Positions 11,011 to 23,689 of a stretch of 64,000 nt of DNA are shown here, one piece after another. The notes under the pieces were generated by a model, which worked only from the letters and a program-made list of their open reading frames with translations, searched no databases and was not told the origin of the DNA. The position numbers were made by a program, and so were the translations under genes. The stretch spans positions 206,289,866 to 206,353,865 of the forward strand of contig JBOZIK010000001.1 of assembly GCA_051453625.1 (NCBI GenBank). Reading direction: 5' to 3'. Positions within the stretch are counted from its first letter, which is position 1. Every line of letters starts with the position of its first letter. The stretch is from Welwitschia mirabilis (taxonomy: Eukaryota > Gnetophyta > Gnetopsida > Welwitschiales).

Positions 11011-12420
11011 ATAGGAATACTAAATACTATATGGAGGTAGAACAAAAAGATCTAATAACTACTTGAATGACAACCATGATTACATAATAAATAAGACCAC
11101 AAAATTCTCAACTTCAGCCCTAGGAAAATCCTGTAATAACAATTTTCCATCATTTACCATAACAATGATAGTTCTAACTAAATGATATTATTGTGATCAA
11201 CTTAGTTAGAAAAATGAATAATTTATAATACTAATTTATTTAAAATTATTACTGGATAATGATGAAAATTAATAAACTCTTAATTAAAGAAGAGGAACAT
11301 GATAATGATGGGATTTCAAAGCTCAACAATCATAACCACAAGATGTTTTAATGGAAGAATAGTAGTTCAACAATGAATAACAAGCTTAAGTAATGGAGAC
11401 TATAATGATTCTAAAAACTTTTACCATTAATTATCATTAATGGATTTTGTAATTTTTAAGAAATAGGTAAACAATGTAATAATTGTTCAAGGGATATGAC
11501 CCTTGCAAAAGAACTACTCTAAAGAGTTACATTATTTTATTAATGTTAATTGAGATATTTAGAAAATGAAGGACATGCATGAAATTTTCATAGGGGCATA
11601 CTAAGTTCTTACTAAGCTGGCTTAGCCCCCCCATCAGTCTCACAAATTAGAATTTGAAGGAAATATGACCTAGTTAGTCCACTATATCAAGGCCTTGCGT
11701 TTGGTATTAATGAAGCCATGAGTCTTATTTTGGACTTCCTTTGTAATAAATATAAGTCCCATATTTTCTTTAATCCATAATTCTTTTGCTTATTTTAATA
11801 AAGATGTAATTATTCTTTAATATTCATTATTCTTAAATCACATTTCAATTTTGTTGTCGAGTTCTTTTAATCTTAATTTTATGAAAGGAAATCAAAATGT
11901 CATAATATTACTTTTCATAATCATTAAAATTAATAAGTATTATAAAATTTATCTTATAAATATCAAAGGGTTCTAAGGATTAGATTCACTATTATCGCAT
12001 TTCTATAATTTCTAGTAAAGAGATCCTCTTTTTGACACTTATCAGAGTTCCTTATGTAAAGATTAGCATTTTTAAATAGAGTTCATTAGGAGTAATTCAT
12101 ATTTTAATAGTTTTTCTCTTACCAACATAACATTCATCTTTTTTATTTTTATTTACTTCCTTTAAAATTTTGAGATGAAATTCCTCTTCCACATATCTTC
12201 TTATGATGTAATCTTTATAGACTTTTAACAACATCTTATCATGTCATATGCATCCCTTTTCTTCTATTAGTAATATTTTGTTTTTATAAAAACTGTAATG
12301 AAATTAGGTGGTATTTTCTTAATCATCAACAAATTAGTTATATCAATTTCCTAAATTCTTAATATTCATCAAAAAATTTAGTTCTAAGATCAAAGGACTC
12401 ATTATTCTCAATAAATTGTA
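11011..12420. other. AT-rich DNA, no recognisable feature
   Basis: Probably the rest of the flanking Gypsy remnants. The minus strand below 12,430 would be expected to hold the integrase of the pol fragment, but I could not recognise one. Confidence 0.4.
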
Positions 12421-12429
12421 TTCTAAAGA

Positions 12430-12740
12430 ACTAATTTTTCTTTACATTTTTCATTTCTTTTCTATAAATTATTTTTAAGTTGAATTACTTCACTAATAGA
12501 ATTCATCTAATGATTCTAGAACTTTTGCCTTTCTTATTGAATAAAAACCTTATAAAACTATGCTTGATGTGAATTTTAATTTCATATTCTAAAATCAAAT
12601 GCTTAAATTTTTCTAAAGTTATCATAATAGATCATAGTATTTTAGTTACTATATAGTTTTGTTAAGAAGCATTTAAAATTTTACTTATATAGAGTATAGC
12701 ATAATATTTACTATCATTGTTTTTTTATTCCAAAACTACT
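12430..12740 (-). pseudogene. Gypsy RNase H remnant
   Basis: Minus-strand translation gives YISKILNAS, NYIVTK, TLEKFKHLILEYEIKIHIKHS and RFLFNKKGKSSRIIR. The pattern matches Gypsy RNase H (YASRTLN..Q.NY..TEKELL..V.ALEKFR..L.G..V.VHTDH..LRYL). The conserved TDH is IKH, consistent with decay. It lies downstream of the RT remnant at 13,170-13,690 in the same reading. Confidence 0.65.
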
Positions 12741-13169
12741 TTAATTAAAAAATCAAAAGCGTTAATCATAATACGAAATTATTTATTCATATTATGTTCT
12801 TCTAACATTAGTTCTTCTATAAATTTATCTTTTAGTATTTGTAAGGCTTCTTAACATGTAAGTATCTATTCCTAATCTACTTCCTTTTGCAACAACTTAC
12901 TAAAGATTTAGTTGTCATAGTTACTAAAGTTTACAATGAATCTTCTATAATATTCCACATATTATAAAAATTATCTATGTAATGTTACTTTAGTAAAGGA
13001 TTGAATTTTTCTTATTACTTTAACCTTTTACTCATCCATTTTTATTCCTTTCATAAATATCTTATGTTCTAAAACAAATATGTCTATTATCTTTAGTTAA
13101 TTCTTAGACCAGTTGAGTTTTAATTTTTTTAAATATATTTTAAAACCTTTTCTAACATATTTAATAATT

Positions 13170-13690
13170 TTGTTAATATCATTTTTAAAGGTTAAAAATC
13201 CACCAAAAATACTTCCACTAGTATTCCTATCATGTTTTGGAAAATGTTATTTACTAATCTCTAAAAGTTAGTAGATGCGTTGCTTTAACTAAGTAGTAGG
13301 ACTTTAGAAGTGCAAGTTTTACTAGTGATATGTGAAGGTTGTTTTAGTTTAATCCTCTAAGGTTATAGGTACTTGATTGTACTCATTGTACATATATAAA
13401 AGGACATAAAACTAATGACCAAATATTCTTTCTCAAACTTGATTAATAAATGGTAAAGAAAAATGACCTTTATTAGTAATAATATTTAAAATCTTGAAGT
13501 CTATACAAAATCTTCATTTATTTCCTTTTTTCCAAACCCCTATTATACAACTTACCCATTCAAAATTAGATATTGGATATATATAAATCCTACATCTAAT
13601 AGCCTAGATAGTTTTTATTTTATAACTTATTTCATGTTTGGGTTACATATCCTTTTGGAGTATCTAATAAGTTTTAAAGAAGTATCTAAA
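13170..13690 (-). pseudogene. Gypsy reverse transcriptase remnant
   Basis: Minus-strand translation gives YPISNFEWVS, KKGNK.RFCIDFK, GHFSLPFINQV and VEVFLVDF. These match Gypsy RT motifs YPISDS.WVSPV, KK.G..R.CIDYR.LN, DHFPLPFIDQ and the VFMDDF catalytic box (Asp lost as VD). This is the RT core missing from elements 1 and 3, so it marks a fuller relative or another Athila/Tat-type element. It has several stops. Confidence 0.7.
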
Positions 13691-13699
13691 TCAATCCTT

Positions 13700-14557
13700 T
13701 CATGATAGTTTTTAGACTTAATTTTTTTGATATATTTATTATTTCAAGTAAAGGCATCTTTCCTTTTATTAACATCTATTTTAATTTTCTATTTTCTAAA
13801 TAGGTTAAATTACTATTAATGATTAAATGTTTCCTAAGGACTATTCAACATACTCAAGTCACTTTCTTATAAGAAATTTCTTAATTTTCTCTTCTTGTTG
13901 TTCTTTTTCTTAATTACATTAATTATTTCTACATTATTTGTTTCATGATTTTATATTATTTATTACTCTAATATAGTTTTTTTTAGCATGATTAAGTTGG
14001 TTATACATTTTGTATTAGTATTAATTTTTTTATTTTAGTATATTTAAAATCCCTATTTGTTATTTTAAATATTTAAACTAATTTTAATAACTCCTTTTTC
14101 AAAGTAGATAGTTTTATTTTTAGTAGTCGTCCATGATTTCTAAGAATAATAGAATGTATAGTATTCCTATTTCCCTTTATTTTAATAACTATTAAGATAA
14201 CTTTGTATCTAAAAACTAAAGTTATATGGATGTATTAAACATCACTCCTTTATATGATAATACTAATCCATCTATCATTCCACAGTTGTCATTTATATGA
14301 TCTAAAGTTCCTAATTCTTCATATGTTTCATAGGTATACATTATCCTTTAAGCCTAATTAGGCTTTTATGTTTTTTTCTTTGTTTACTAGGATGTCTAAA
14401 ATTGCAATTCTTCGATCATAATATTTTTTAATTATTTTTTCCTTTATAAAATTTTATTTGATGTCCATGTTAACCTATACAAATTGACATTTATATCAAG
14501 TTTTTTTAGCTGATTTATTAGAAACAAAGATATTAATTTAATTGTTTTGATTATGAA
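13700..14557. other. AT-rich DNA up to the element 2 target site
   Basis: It should hold the upstream part of the minus-strand pol (protease, gag), but no motif could be read. Element 2 begins at its right-hand end. Confidence 0.35.
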
Positions 14558-14562
14558 ATGTA

Positions 14563-15800
14563 TGTTGCAATGCATATTTATGCAATTGTTATGTCCTTAG
14601 TTAAATCTTATTAATCACAAATACTTTCAAAAATACAACATACTAATATAGACGAGATTCAACCCAAATGTTATAATTTGTTAAAGGTACTAGGCAAGAA
14701 GAAAGAAAATTGATTTTCATAAATTATTTTTTTTATTTTTCTTTTAAGGTTCAAAATGAAAATCACAATATAAGAAAAGTAAATACGTTATGCAATGCAA
14801 ATTCAAACTAGTCTAAATGTAAAATCTATCTGCCCACTAGATCTTTATCACCAAGATTGGTCTTGCATAACCTGGATCAATTAAGGAAGCTATCACTAAT
14901 TCTAACCAACCTAGGTTATTAAGTATGTTGAACAAAATATGGAAAACATGCAATGTTTAAGCTAGTACATGTAAAATGTAATGCAATGCAAGATCCTAAA
15001 CTAATGATTTCAATCTTGATAAAGGTTTTCCTTCATGACCTATATTAATTATGAAACTATCATGAAATCATAACCAACATAAACCATAAAGGACATGCAT
15101 ATGAATATATAAAAAAATAAAAGAAGATCTTCATTAAAAGTTAAATCAACATTCTGTTATAATGTAGCAACAACTCAATGAAAGAGATGTAGTCTAATAC
15201 CAAGGAAGACTCCTCTCTATAATTAATAGATAGATCTTCTGTTCTTTCAATCTCCTATCATGAGAATTTTCAATGTCAAAGATATAAATTTAGATTCAAG
15301 GCAAAAAAGGTATTTACTACAAGAAAAACCTCTAAGAATAGCAAATCTAATAGATGCAATAAAAACCCTAATAGCTTGTAAAAAGTGTATGAAAGATTAC
15401 ACAAGTTAAGTAAAGTTTGGTGCATTAACTAATTTTAAGTGTTATTCTAATGGTCATCCGAATAATGGTGGAGATGATGAAATTTTAAGAGAGGTCCATA
15501 TCAACATGCATCTTTAGTCCAGTCATCATCCTAATCAGCTTATAAGTGGTATCATCTAGAAGTATCATCTGGATGATGGAGGAGACAACAGACTCTTCAA
15601 GCTCTTTCATCAAGTTAAATTGGTCTTGAATGTAATTAATCCCTTCTCAAAATGTGAAGTATTATAATTGATCCAAAATGCCTCCAAATGTACTGACAAT
15701 TATGCATCTTCATACTTTTCTCTTTGACTCTTAATAATTGTTGTTTTCTAAATGTCTTACAAAACTACTNNNNNNNNNNNNNNNNNNNNNNNNNNNNNNN
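14563..15800 (-). repeat. Element 2, 3' LTR (end lost in gap)
   Basis: Aligns with 21981-23200 over its visible length. Examples are the GCATATTTATGCAATTGTTAT start and CAAAATGTGAAGTATTATAA. The inner boundary falls in or near the N gap 15770-15919, so the end given is approximate. TCATCTGGATGA is at 15565-15576. Confidence 0.7.
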
Positions 15801-15919
15801 NNNNNNNNNNNNNNNNNNNNNNNNNNNNNNNNNNNNNNNNNNNNNNNNNNNNNNNNNNNNNNNNNNNNNNNNNNNNNNNNNNNNNNNNNNNNNNNNNNNN
15901 NNNNNNNNNNNNNNNNNNN
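15770..15919. other. Assembly gap, 150 N
   Basis: Interrupts the inner edge of the element 2 3' LTR. Frames drawn across it are artefacts. Confidence 0.95.
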
Positions 15920-16151
15920 GAAATCTCATTATGCAGTATTAAATCTCAGAATATGGTAAACTAAATGTTTCACCTTCACATATAATGTAATCATGGTGTT
16001 ATTTGATGTATTCTTTGAATAATAATGGGGATGAGAGGCTTTTTAAAATCATTCTATAAAACCAAAGGCCTAAAATTATACTCATCAGAAAATAAGATCA
16101 AGACACTTACCCATGAGTTAGCATCCCACTTAAAATGTTCAGCACATCGAA

Positions 16152-16202
16152 NNNNNNNNNNNNNNNNNNNNNNNNNNNNNNNNNNNNNNNNNNNNNNNNN
16201 NN
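16152..16202. other. Assembly gap, 51 N
   Basis: Lies within the non-coding 3' part of element 2. The size is not round, so it is probably an estimated gap. Confidence 0.95.
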
Positions 16203-18050
16203 ATAGCTTAGAAAAATGATGTGCATGTATAATCAAAAAACGTAATGACTCCAAAACTGATATTCATAGATCAAACATTAATTTTTTGAGCACAATCTAT
16301 AAGGGAAAACATATCAAAAATAATCAATCATAACATTATTCCCTTCATCCATGGTCTTATGAATTGCTTGGATTCCCCTCTAAGGAAAATAAACTGTAAG
16401 TATTCTACTATTAGGTACATGATTTAGTAAAACAAATTCATGATGTATATCACTTAAATAATAAGTATTCAGAATTGTAGTAGTACACTACAGATATGTC
16501 TCATAAAAATGTAAAATGACCCTTAGAAATTTAATATTTTTGCTTAAAATAACTTAAACTATATATTCTACTCCTTCCACAAGTGAATTAATACATCTTG
16601 TATTGCATTAAAATTAGAAGAAAAAGATTAATATGCAAGTTAAGTACAAATAATCAAAATAGTGATCCTGGAAGCAGTATTCTCTGCATGAAAGAAGGGT
16701 CAGAAGGAAGTGGAAAACATGAAACATAAAGATGATGAACCTTAGTAAATATAAAAGCATCATCTAATTATGTCATTTGCATGACAAGGTGGATGACGGG
16801 GCTTGCAAAAGGGATTAGAAAAAGTGAAAGAACTAATAGAATAAGTTAAACTTAAATAACATCATGGAGGTTTTAGAAAGTCTGAAAGATTGGAAATGGC
16901 TAAGAATTATGATAAATCAAGGTATTATAAGGAGGTAAATGCACCAAGATAAGAAAGATTATGAAATGTATCATGAACTCACAATTATTAAAAAATAGGA
17001 TGCATCAAAACTAAAAAAGAAAATTAATGAACTAAACTCAAAAAGAAACTAAAAGAATAGATAGGAAAAATTAGCATCATAAATCAAAGAAACATTATTT
17101 GCTTAAATAAAATTAACTTTTATAAAGAAAAATAAAAATGAATAAGAAAACTACTAAATAACCAATTCATACATTTATAATGAAAAAGTATAAAAATGAC
17201 TTTGAAATACTAAAAAAAATAACTAAGAAAAACAAAATGGAAATAGACAACTAGAAATATGAAGAAGAGTGTGTACTATCTCTAAATTCCAACTTAGTAA
17301 ACCCCCATGAAAGAAATCATAAAATTACTTAATTAATAATTCATGAAATAATGTAAAAACTTTATAAAGTACCACTTGAATAGGTGGTAATTATGACAAT
17401 GCCAAGTAACTAATGTTTTTAAATAATGAATGATAAGATAAAAAGCTATTTAGAAATGGACTCACTTGCTAACACCCTAAAACACACCCCAAAGTGCATC
17501 CAAATTCTTAAAATTGAAATGATCAATGAGTTTAGAAAATACGTAATACCTCTAATGAACCAAGAACACCACTGATCCTATAGCATCAAAGTATTATTGT
17601 TAATCCATGATGAGGGAAGTGCAACCATAGTTAGAGAAGTAAGAACCTATGAAGCATGGCCAGCTGATCCCTTATTAGAGTTCCCATAGCTACCAATACT
17701 GTCAAAGGTCCCTCTCAAGAAAGTTTACTCTAGTGTTGTAGCACATCATGATGATTATGTATTTAGTANNNNNNNNNNNNNNNNNNNNNNNNNNNNNNNN
17801 NNNNNNNNNNNNNNNNNNNNNNNNNNNNNNNNNNNNNNNNNNNNNNNNNNNNNNNNNNNNTCTCTCTCTCTTAATATAAAACTTTAAAATAAATCCAACA
17901 TGATCACATACTCTCAAAGATAAAGGTAAAAAAATGAAATGAAAAATAAGACAAAACATTCCCAAACAACCAAAGACTTATAACATTGAAAGAAAACACA
18001 AAAAACAAAAGTGTCTTCCTTCAAAATGAAGTTTATAAATATTTGAATGT
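16203..18050 (-). other. Element 2 non-coding 3' region
   Basis: AT-rich, without a recognisable protein. It corresponds in position to the non-coding 3' regions of elements 1 and 3. It includes a 92-N gap at 17769-17860, followed by a short TC run (17861-17870). Confidence 0.4.
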
Positions 18051-18053
18051 CTT

Positions 18054-18076
18054 CAGATTGGATGAACCCAATCTTA
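18054..18076 (-). other. Conserved hairpin in element 2
   Basis: Minus strand TAAGATTGGGTTC then ATCCAATCTG: arms AAGATTGG and CCAATCT, related to the perfect hairpin of element 1. The upstream minus-strand sequence CTTGGGCATCTCA also resembles element 1 (CTTGGGCATTTTA). Confidence 0.5.
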
Positions 18077-18099
18077 TCACTTTTGAGATGCCCAAGCAA

Positions 18100-20950
18100 A
18101 GATTACTAATCATGGTAACTTCATAAAGTGAAACATTAATCAAGTTTTAAAGATGTTCAAGTGATAGCATGATGTCCACTAAAAGAATCAGCTAAGAAAG
18201 AACTCAAATAATGGTAGGTTTAATTTTAAAATAATTACTTCTATCATGTTTTAAGGTCCTTCAATAATTCATGTATTTGTGATCTTTGTTTTTTTTTTAA
18301 TTTCTCTTGTGTTTAATTCAAAAATCTCAACTAAGTCATTGAAAAAGTACTTTCTATAAAAGATAATGACTAAACCATTTAGAGATTAATTTACTAAATA
18401 AAATAAAAAGTATGAACAAAAAACATACCATCACAAAATCAAAATAAAATATAAATTAAACTAAAAATAAATTTTTTTATGTCCTAAATTCTATTTAACA
18501 CTCTATTTAAAAGAAAGAAAGAAAAAGAAATGTTTATTTCTTAAGGAAATGATCCTAAGGTATTGTACTTTATCAAAAACATAAGGAATAAGCTAAATAT
18601 TAACTGATTAATCATACATAAAAAGTATACAATCATTTTTTAGTAAAATCAATTTGATATAAATAGAATATAAGAATAAAACTTTTATAGTAAAAATTTT
18701 AGAATTTAAATAAGAGATGACAAAATGATAAATCTTATTAAAGAATAATCTCTTATTGAAACAATGTAAATCATTAGTATGATCATATAATACATGAAAA
18801 AAACTATTTAAAAAAGTATTTAAAGGCTCTTTATAATGTTTAGTAAAATCATGAATCTTTTTATCATTTAATTTAGATATGAATTTTCATTAAAGACATA
18901 ATACTTTTTCTAATTAACATGATCAAATGATATTTTATCTTCATAAGATTTAGTACTAATATAAAAGATCAAAAATACATATAACTCATTGAAAAAGAAT
19001 ATCTTATCAAAGTCATGATGTAAAGACTTTGAAATATAAATTTCATGGAAAGCTTGATATTGAACATGGAAGACATGAACAGTGCTTTTAGGGATCCAAG
19101 TCTTTTGAAGAAACTTCTTAGGGTGATTGATTAAGATAGATTTAAGATACTTAAAAATCTCTTTAAGGTTTAAATATAAGCATGGGTTTGAATCAAGAAG
19201 ATAATGTTTACCCTAATTTATAGTTCCAAGATACTCCAAGTCTTGTTGTTTAAAAGAGCAATTATTAAAAGCATAAGGCAAAGTTGACTTTGTAAAAGAG
19301 AAAAAGATGTTTCTTTGAGTTTTACATGGAGTTATAAAAGAAAAAGATTGAGAGATTTTTGAAGAAGATTCCTCAAGGTAATGTGTTTTATTAGATTCAA
19401 GGAGAGAAATATGATTTGGGAAATTACTTAGATGTTCAAAAGAGGGAGAGAGAATATTTATCATTGTCAACGTCAGAAGGTAATGAGAAAGTAGGAGTAG
19501 AAGGAGGGATGTCATTTAATGTTTTGCATGGAAGTATAAGTGAAAGAGATGAATAAGCATGTAGACTTTTTAAGTTAGTTTAATCATTAGAAGGTATAAG
19601 TCTATTCTCCATTAAGTTTAGTTGATTTTCTATAAGTTTATTTTCATTCTTATCCTTCTCATCATTGACTTCATCATTACTTGGTTGAATTATTTATTTA
19701 CCTTTTTCATTATTATCTTTAATAATATCTTTCACTTCTTCATTGTTCTTATCATTATCATGGACTGTATATTGCTTTACTTTATTATAATCATGAGTGT
19801 TCTTTTAAGGATTATTATTATTTTTTAAGTTGAAAGATTCATTAAAAAGATCATATAAAGAAAAGTATTCATTACCTTCATTATGTAATAGACATTTTTC
19901 TGATATTTCTTTAGTTGATTCTTCTTTATCTCTATTGAATAATTTTGTTAATTTTAAATTGTAATTCTCATTTTTTTTTGTTATTGAATTACTATTGCTC
20001 ACTATCATCTCATTTTATCATCTAGATGACACAGGTAGATAACTCCCTTTATTATATAAATTCTTCACTGATTTTATTTTATTACTTGAATTATCCTTTA
20101 ATTTCATATTTTGAACTTCTTTGAAGGGTTAAACTCCTCCATCCTCATCACAAAGTAAGTGAAATCTAGAAATATGATCTAATATCTCAATATCATTATC
20201 ATCATTTTCCTTATCACCTTCTTCATTATTTTATTACATGACATTATTCTTCAATTCATTAGATTAATTAGAAGAAGAATTATGATTCTTATCTTCATCA
20301 TGGATTAAATAATTTTCAGATTTTTAATAATTTAATTCTTTTATTTCATCTTTATTTTATAATAGGAATTAAATGGAGTTATAACCTAGCTCATCATCTA
20401 ATAAATAGTCATATTCATTATTATTACAAATAATGGAGTTAAATCATTATTGACCTCCTTTCATTGTCCATATCCTAATAAGTGCAATGTTGTAGGTTGA
20501 TCCATACTTTCATTTTCTATGTTGAAGCAAGAATTATTGTTACTTGTTTCTAGTTCCTCCTCATGATTCTCAAGGTGGGATGTAGTAGAGTAGGTTTGGT
20601 ATGTAAAAGAACCTTGAGATAATTGATTTTACAATAAATTTTGTCAAAGGACCTCAATCATATTTTTCATCTTCTTGTTTATTCTTCATTTTTGTTAAGC
20701 ATTTATATAATATATTTATTTCTTTCTTTATATTAATTTATGGTAGATGGATCTTCCTCTTCATAATAATTAGTAAGACATGGTTGTTCTTCATAAAAGT
20801 TTATGAAAGATGAAGGGGATTCACTAAAATAATTGTAGGATGTTTTACTAGATGAAGTAGAATTCCTAAAATGTTGCACATTATCATTGTAATTTTCATA
20901 TGAAGCTTAAAAATTAGTATGGAAAAAATAAGGTGATTGATAAGAGAAAG
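18100..20950 (-). other. Element 2 internal region without readable domains
   Basis: AT-rich sequence in which plus-strand TCATTATT-type words are common. The longest minus-strand frame (19213-19515) reaches 100 residues but has low-complexity composition and no motif I know. Gag capsid, protease and pol would be expected here, but they are lost or unreadable. The palindrome TCATCTAGATGA occurs at 20018-20029. Confidence 0.4.
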
Positions 20951-20954
20951 GGGC

Positions 20955-21272
20955 CTAATTCCTAGTCTCAACACTATTTTGTGTTTCCCATCTTCTTTCT
21001 GCAAGTATTTCTCTAAGTGATCTCTTATCATTTTTCTTAGAAATTCTATTATTTCTCCTCCTTTTAGCTCTTATTTCAGCCAGTATTTCTCTAAGTGGTC
21101 TCTTATCATCATTCTTAGAAGTGAATGGTAAGGATGAACAAGAAGAGTTTTTAATTCTAAGTTCTATGTTATTATTAGAAAATAAGTTAAAATATTTATG
21201 TTTTTCACATCTCCTTCTACCAATTAACTCTCTAATAGTAACATTCGCATTTGAATTAGAGGGTTCTATCAT
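20955..21272 (-). pseudogene. Element 2 gag N-terminal fragment with repeated LREIL motif
   Basis: An open minus-strand run of 105 residues. It begins SNSNANVTIRELIGRRR, matching NPSPNANLTLRELLKNRK of element 1. It then repeats the theme twice more: KRPLREILAEIR and KRSLREILAERR, each after a Lys/Asn/Asp-rich lead. The duplicated block is not seen in elements 1 or 3. It is strongly basic. Function is unknown beyond its gag context. Confidence 0.5.
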
Positions 21273-21960
21273 ATTTTTAAGTGATGCTACTTATTAATAA
21301 AGAAGAGGATAAATCGATTTTTCTCCTATTCTATTATTTTCGCTACTACTCTTGAAAAATTTGATTCTAGTGTAATGAAAGTAGAAATAATTTTCTTCAA
21401 ATATTGAAAACTACATACCTAGGATGTTCATACATCAAGTAAGGATTTTTGATATTTTTCTTGATTAAGCTTAATTCCCTTAAATGTTTTAGATTTTCAC
21501 CTTATTTTATTACATCCCTTCATGTTCAATAAAATATCTGCATATTTATCATCTTGATCATCATCTAGATGATATCTTGAATGATTAAAAAATAAAAACA
21601 AAAAACAAAGGAAAAAAATAGAATAACTAGAAACCAAAATAGAAACATACTGTTACTCATCTTTCCATGCCATTGAAACAATATAGGAGATGATATTGAC
21701 TTATTACATGGTAGAAAACTAAAAATAAAACTATGGAAAAATAAGATGAAAAATCCTAATTCTAGGCCATCATCCATCTATGCTATATGGACGTTAGAGA
21801 GGATAACTAATTAAAAAATGTAAAAAAAAAAAAAACAAAAAACTATAGAATGAAAAAGTGGTATTTATAGTAAAAATATAATACTACCACAAATAAATAA
21901 CTAAACCAAAAACTAAGGCACTTATCTAAATAATGATAATCCTCAGAATTATTATAGCCT

Positions 21961-21978
21961 TTCTCAGTAATAGCGCCA
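21961..21978 (-). promoter_or_regulatory. Element 2 primer-binding site
   Basis: Minus strand TGGCGCTATTACTGAGAA, next to the LTR end. It differs from TGGCGCCGTTGCCGGGGA at six places, all transitions. It also fixes the orientation of the element. Confidence 0.7.
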
Positions 21979-21980
21979 AC

Positions 21981-23233
21981 AGTTGTAGTGCATATTTATG
22001 CAATTGTTATCTCCTTGTTCAAATTCTATTAATCAGAAATACTTGCACAAAGATAACACAATAATATAGATAAGAGTCAATTAAAATGTTGTAATCTATC
22101 AAATAAACTAGGCAATAAGAAAGAAATTGATTTTCACAAAGTATTATTGTATTTTTCTTTTAAGGTTTAAAATAAAAATCACAATGCAAGAAAATTAAAC
22201 ACACTATGTAATGCAAATGATAACTACTCTAAATGCAATATCTATTTGACTATCAAATCTCTATCATTAAGATCGGCTCTGCATAATCTAGATCAATCAA
22301 GAAAACTATTACTAATCCTAACTAACCTAAGATATCAAGCACAATAAGAAGAACATGAAAAGCATGTAATGTTTAAGCTAGGAAACATAAAATGCAATGC
22401 AATGCAATATCCTAAACTAATAACATTAACCTTAATGAATATTGCCTTTTATGATCTATATCAATCATGAAACTATCACAAAATCATAACCAGCATGAAC
22501 CATAAGGGACATGTACATCAACATATATAAAACTAAAAGAATATTTTCATTAAAAGTCGAGACAAAATTTTGTTACAAAGTAGTAGCATCTTAATGAAAG
22601 AGACACATCCCAACACTAAGGAAAACTCCTCTCTGCAACTAATGGATGGGCCTTTTACTCTTTAATCTCATGTTAAGAGAATTTTTGATGAAAAAGAAGA
22701 TAAATTCAGAGTTAAGCAGGAAGGAGGTATTTATTACAACAAAAGAGTCTAATAATAGAAAATCTACTAGACACATTAAAAACCTGTAAAAAGCACATAA
22801 CACATTCTACAAGTTAGGTTAAGTTTGGTGCATTGTATAATCTTAGGTGTCATCTTGATGATCATCTGGATGATGGTAGAGATGGTGCCATATCAAGAGA
22901 GGTCCATATCAACATGCATCTTTGGTCTAATCAGCATCTTAATTAGCTTATAAGTGGTATCTTTAAGAAGTATCATCCAGACGATAAAGTAGATGATAGA
23001 CTTCTTCAAGCTCTTTCATTGAGTTAAATTGATCTTGAAGTTCATTAATTTCTTCTCAAAATGTAAAGTATTATAATTGATCCAAAAGGCCTTCAAATAT
23101 ATTGGCAATTATGCATTTTTGTGATTTTCTCCTTGACTCTTAATAATCGTTGTTTTTTACATAAAACTATTTAAATGTCTTGCAAAACTATTCAAAATAC
23201 CCCATCAAAAACATATGATTTAGCATTACAACA
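21981..23233 (-). repeat. Element 2, 5' LTR
   Basis: About 1.25 kb. In plus reading it begins AGTTGTAGTGC and ends GCATTACAACA, matching the TGTTGCAATGC end of the other LTR after transitions. It carries TCATCTGGATGA (22862-22873) and a minus-strand TAATAAATACC TATA-like box near 22,730. ORFs inside are not genes. Confidence 0.7.
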
Positions 23234-23238
23234 ATGTG

Positions 23239-23589
23239 TTTTTTAATTTTTTTAAAAAACCAAACTTAATATTATGCTTTTCTTCATATTAATTGTAGAT
23301 CTTTAGGCATATGTTGAATTACATAACAGAATCTAGATACAGTTCTGCACAAAACAATGATAATAATGAAGGGATGGAGCAGTAACATGTGGTAATAGCA
23401 TTAAAAGACATGTAACAGTGGCATGTTGTTATAACCGACATTTTGTAAGCTTTAATTAATAGAGTTTCTAAACTATGTAAAACATTTTTGATGTCAATTC
23501 TAATGAAAATCCTTTTTTTATTCTTAGAGAGAATTTATGTGTAACCCTATAATCAATAAAGTATTATACATCGAACATTATAGATATTC
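23239..23589. repeat. AT-rich flank with a copy of a dispersed repeat
   Basis: The block 23,330-23,440 (TTCTGCACAAAACAATGATAA then AACATGTGGTAATAGCATT) matches 31,490-31,600. It is part of the LTR-like family seen at 31.5 and 50.1 kb. No gene. Confidence 0.5.
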
Positions 23590-23689
23590 NNNNNNNNNNN
23601 NNNNNNNNNNNNNNNNNNNNNNNNNNNNNNNNNNNNNNNNNNNNNNNNNNNNNNNNNNNNNNNNNNNNNNNNNNNNNNNNNNNNNNNNN
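23590..23689. other. Assembly gap, exactly 100 N
   Basis: It lies between the repeat fragment and the Copia remnant and may hide a Copia LTR. 23,690-23,900 after it is AT-rich without a readable feature. Confidence 0.95.

Larger units (their letters stand above)
14563..23233 (-). mobile_element. Ty3/Gypsy element 2, minus strand, decayed
   Basis: Two LTRs in direct orientation with inverted ends TGTTGCAATGC...GCATTACAACA in plus reading. They are flanked by ATGTA (14558-14562) and ATGTG (23234-23238), a 4/5 match expected of a 5 bp target duplication. A primer-binding site on the minus strand lies at 21961-21978, beside the 5' LTR. A gag N-terminal fragment is at 20955-21272. No RT, RNase H or integrase core was recognised. 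The hairpin shared with elements 1 and 3 is at 18054-18076. Three N gaps interrupt the element. Confidence 0.75.

Noticed and set aside
15724-15964. Frames running through N gaps (also 1507-1695, 16025-16254, 17702-17965, 23537-23722, 33447-33644)
   Set aside because: Most of each protein is unknown residues, so the openness is an artefact of the gap.
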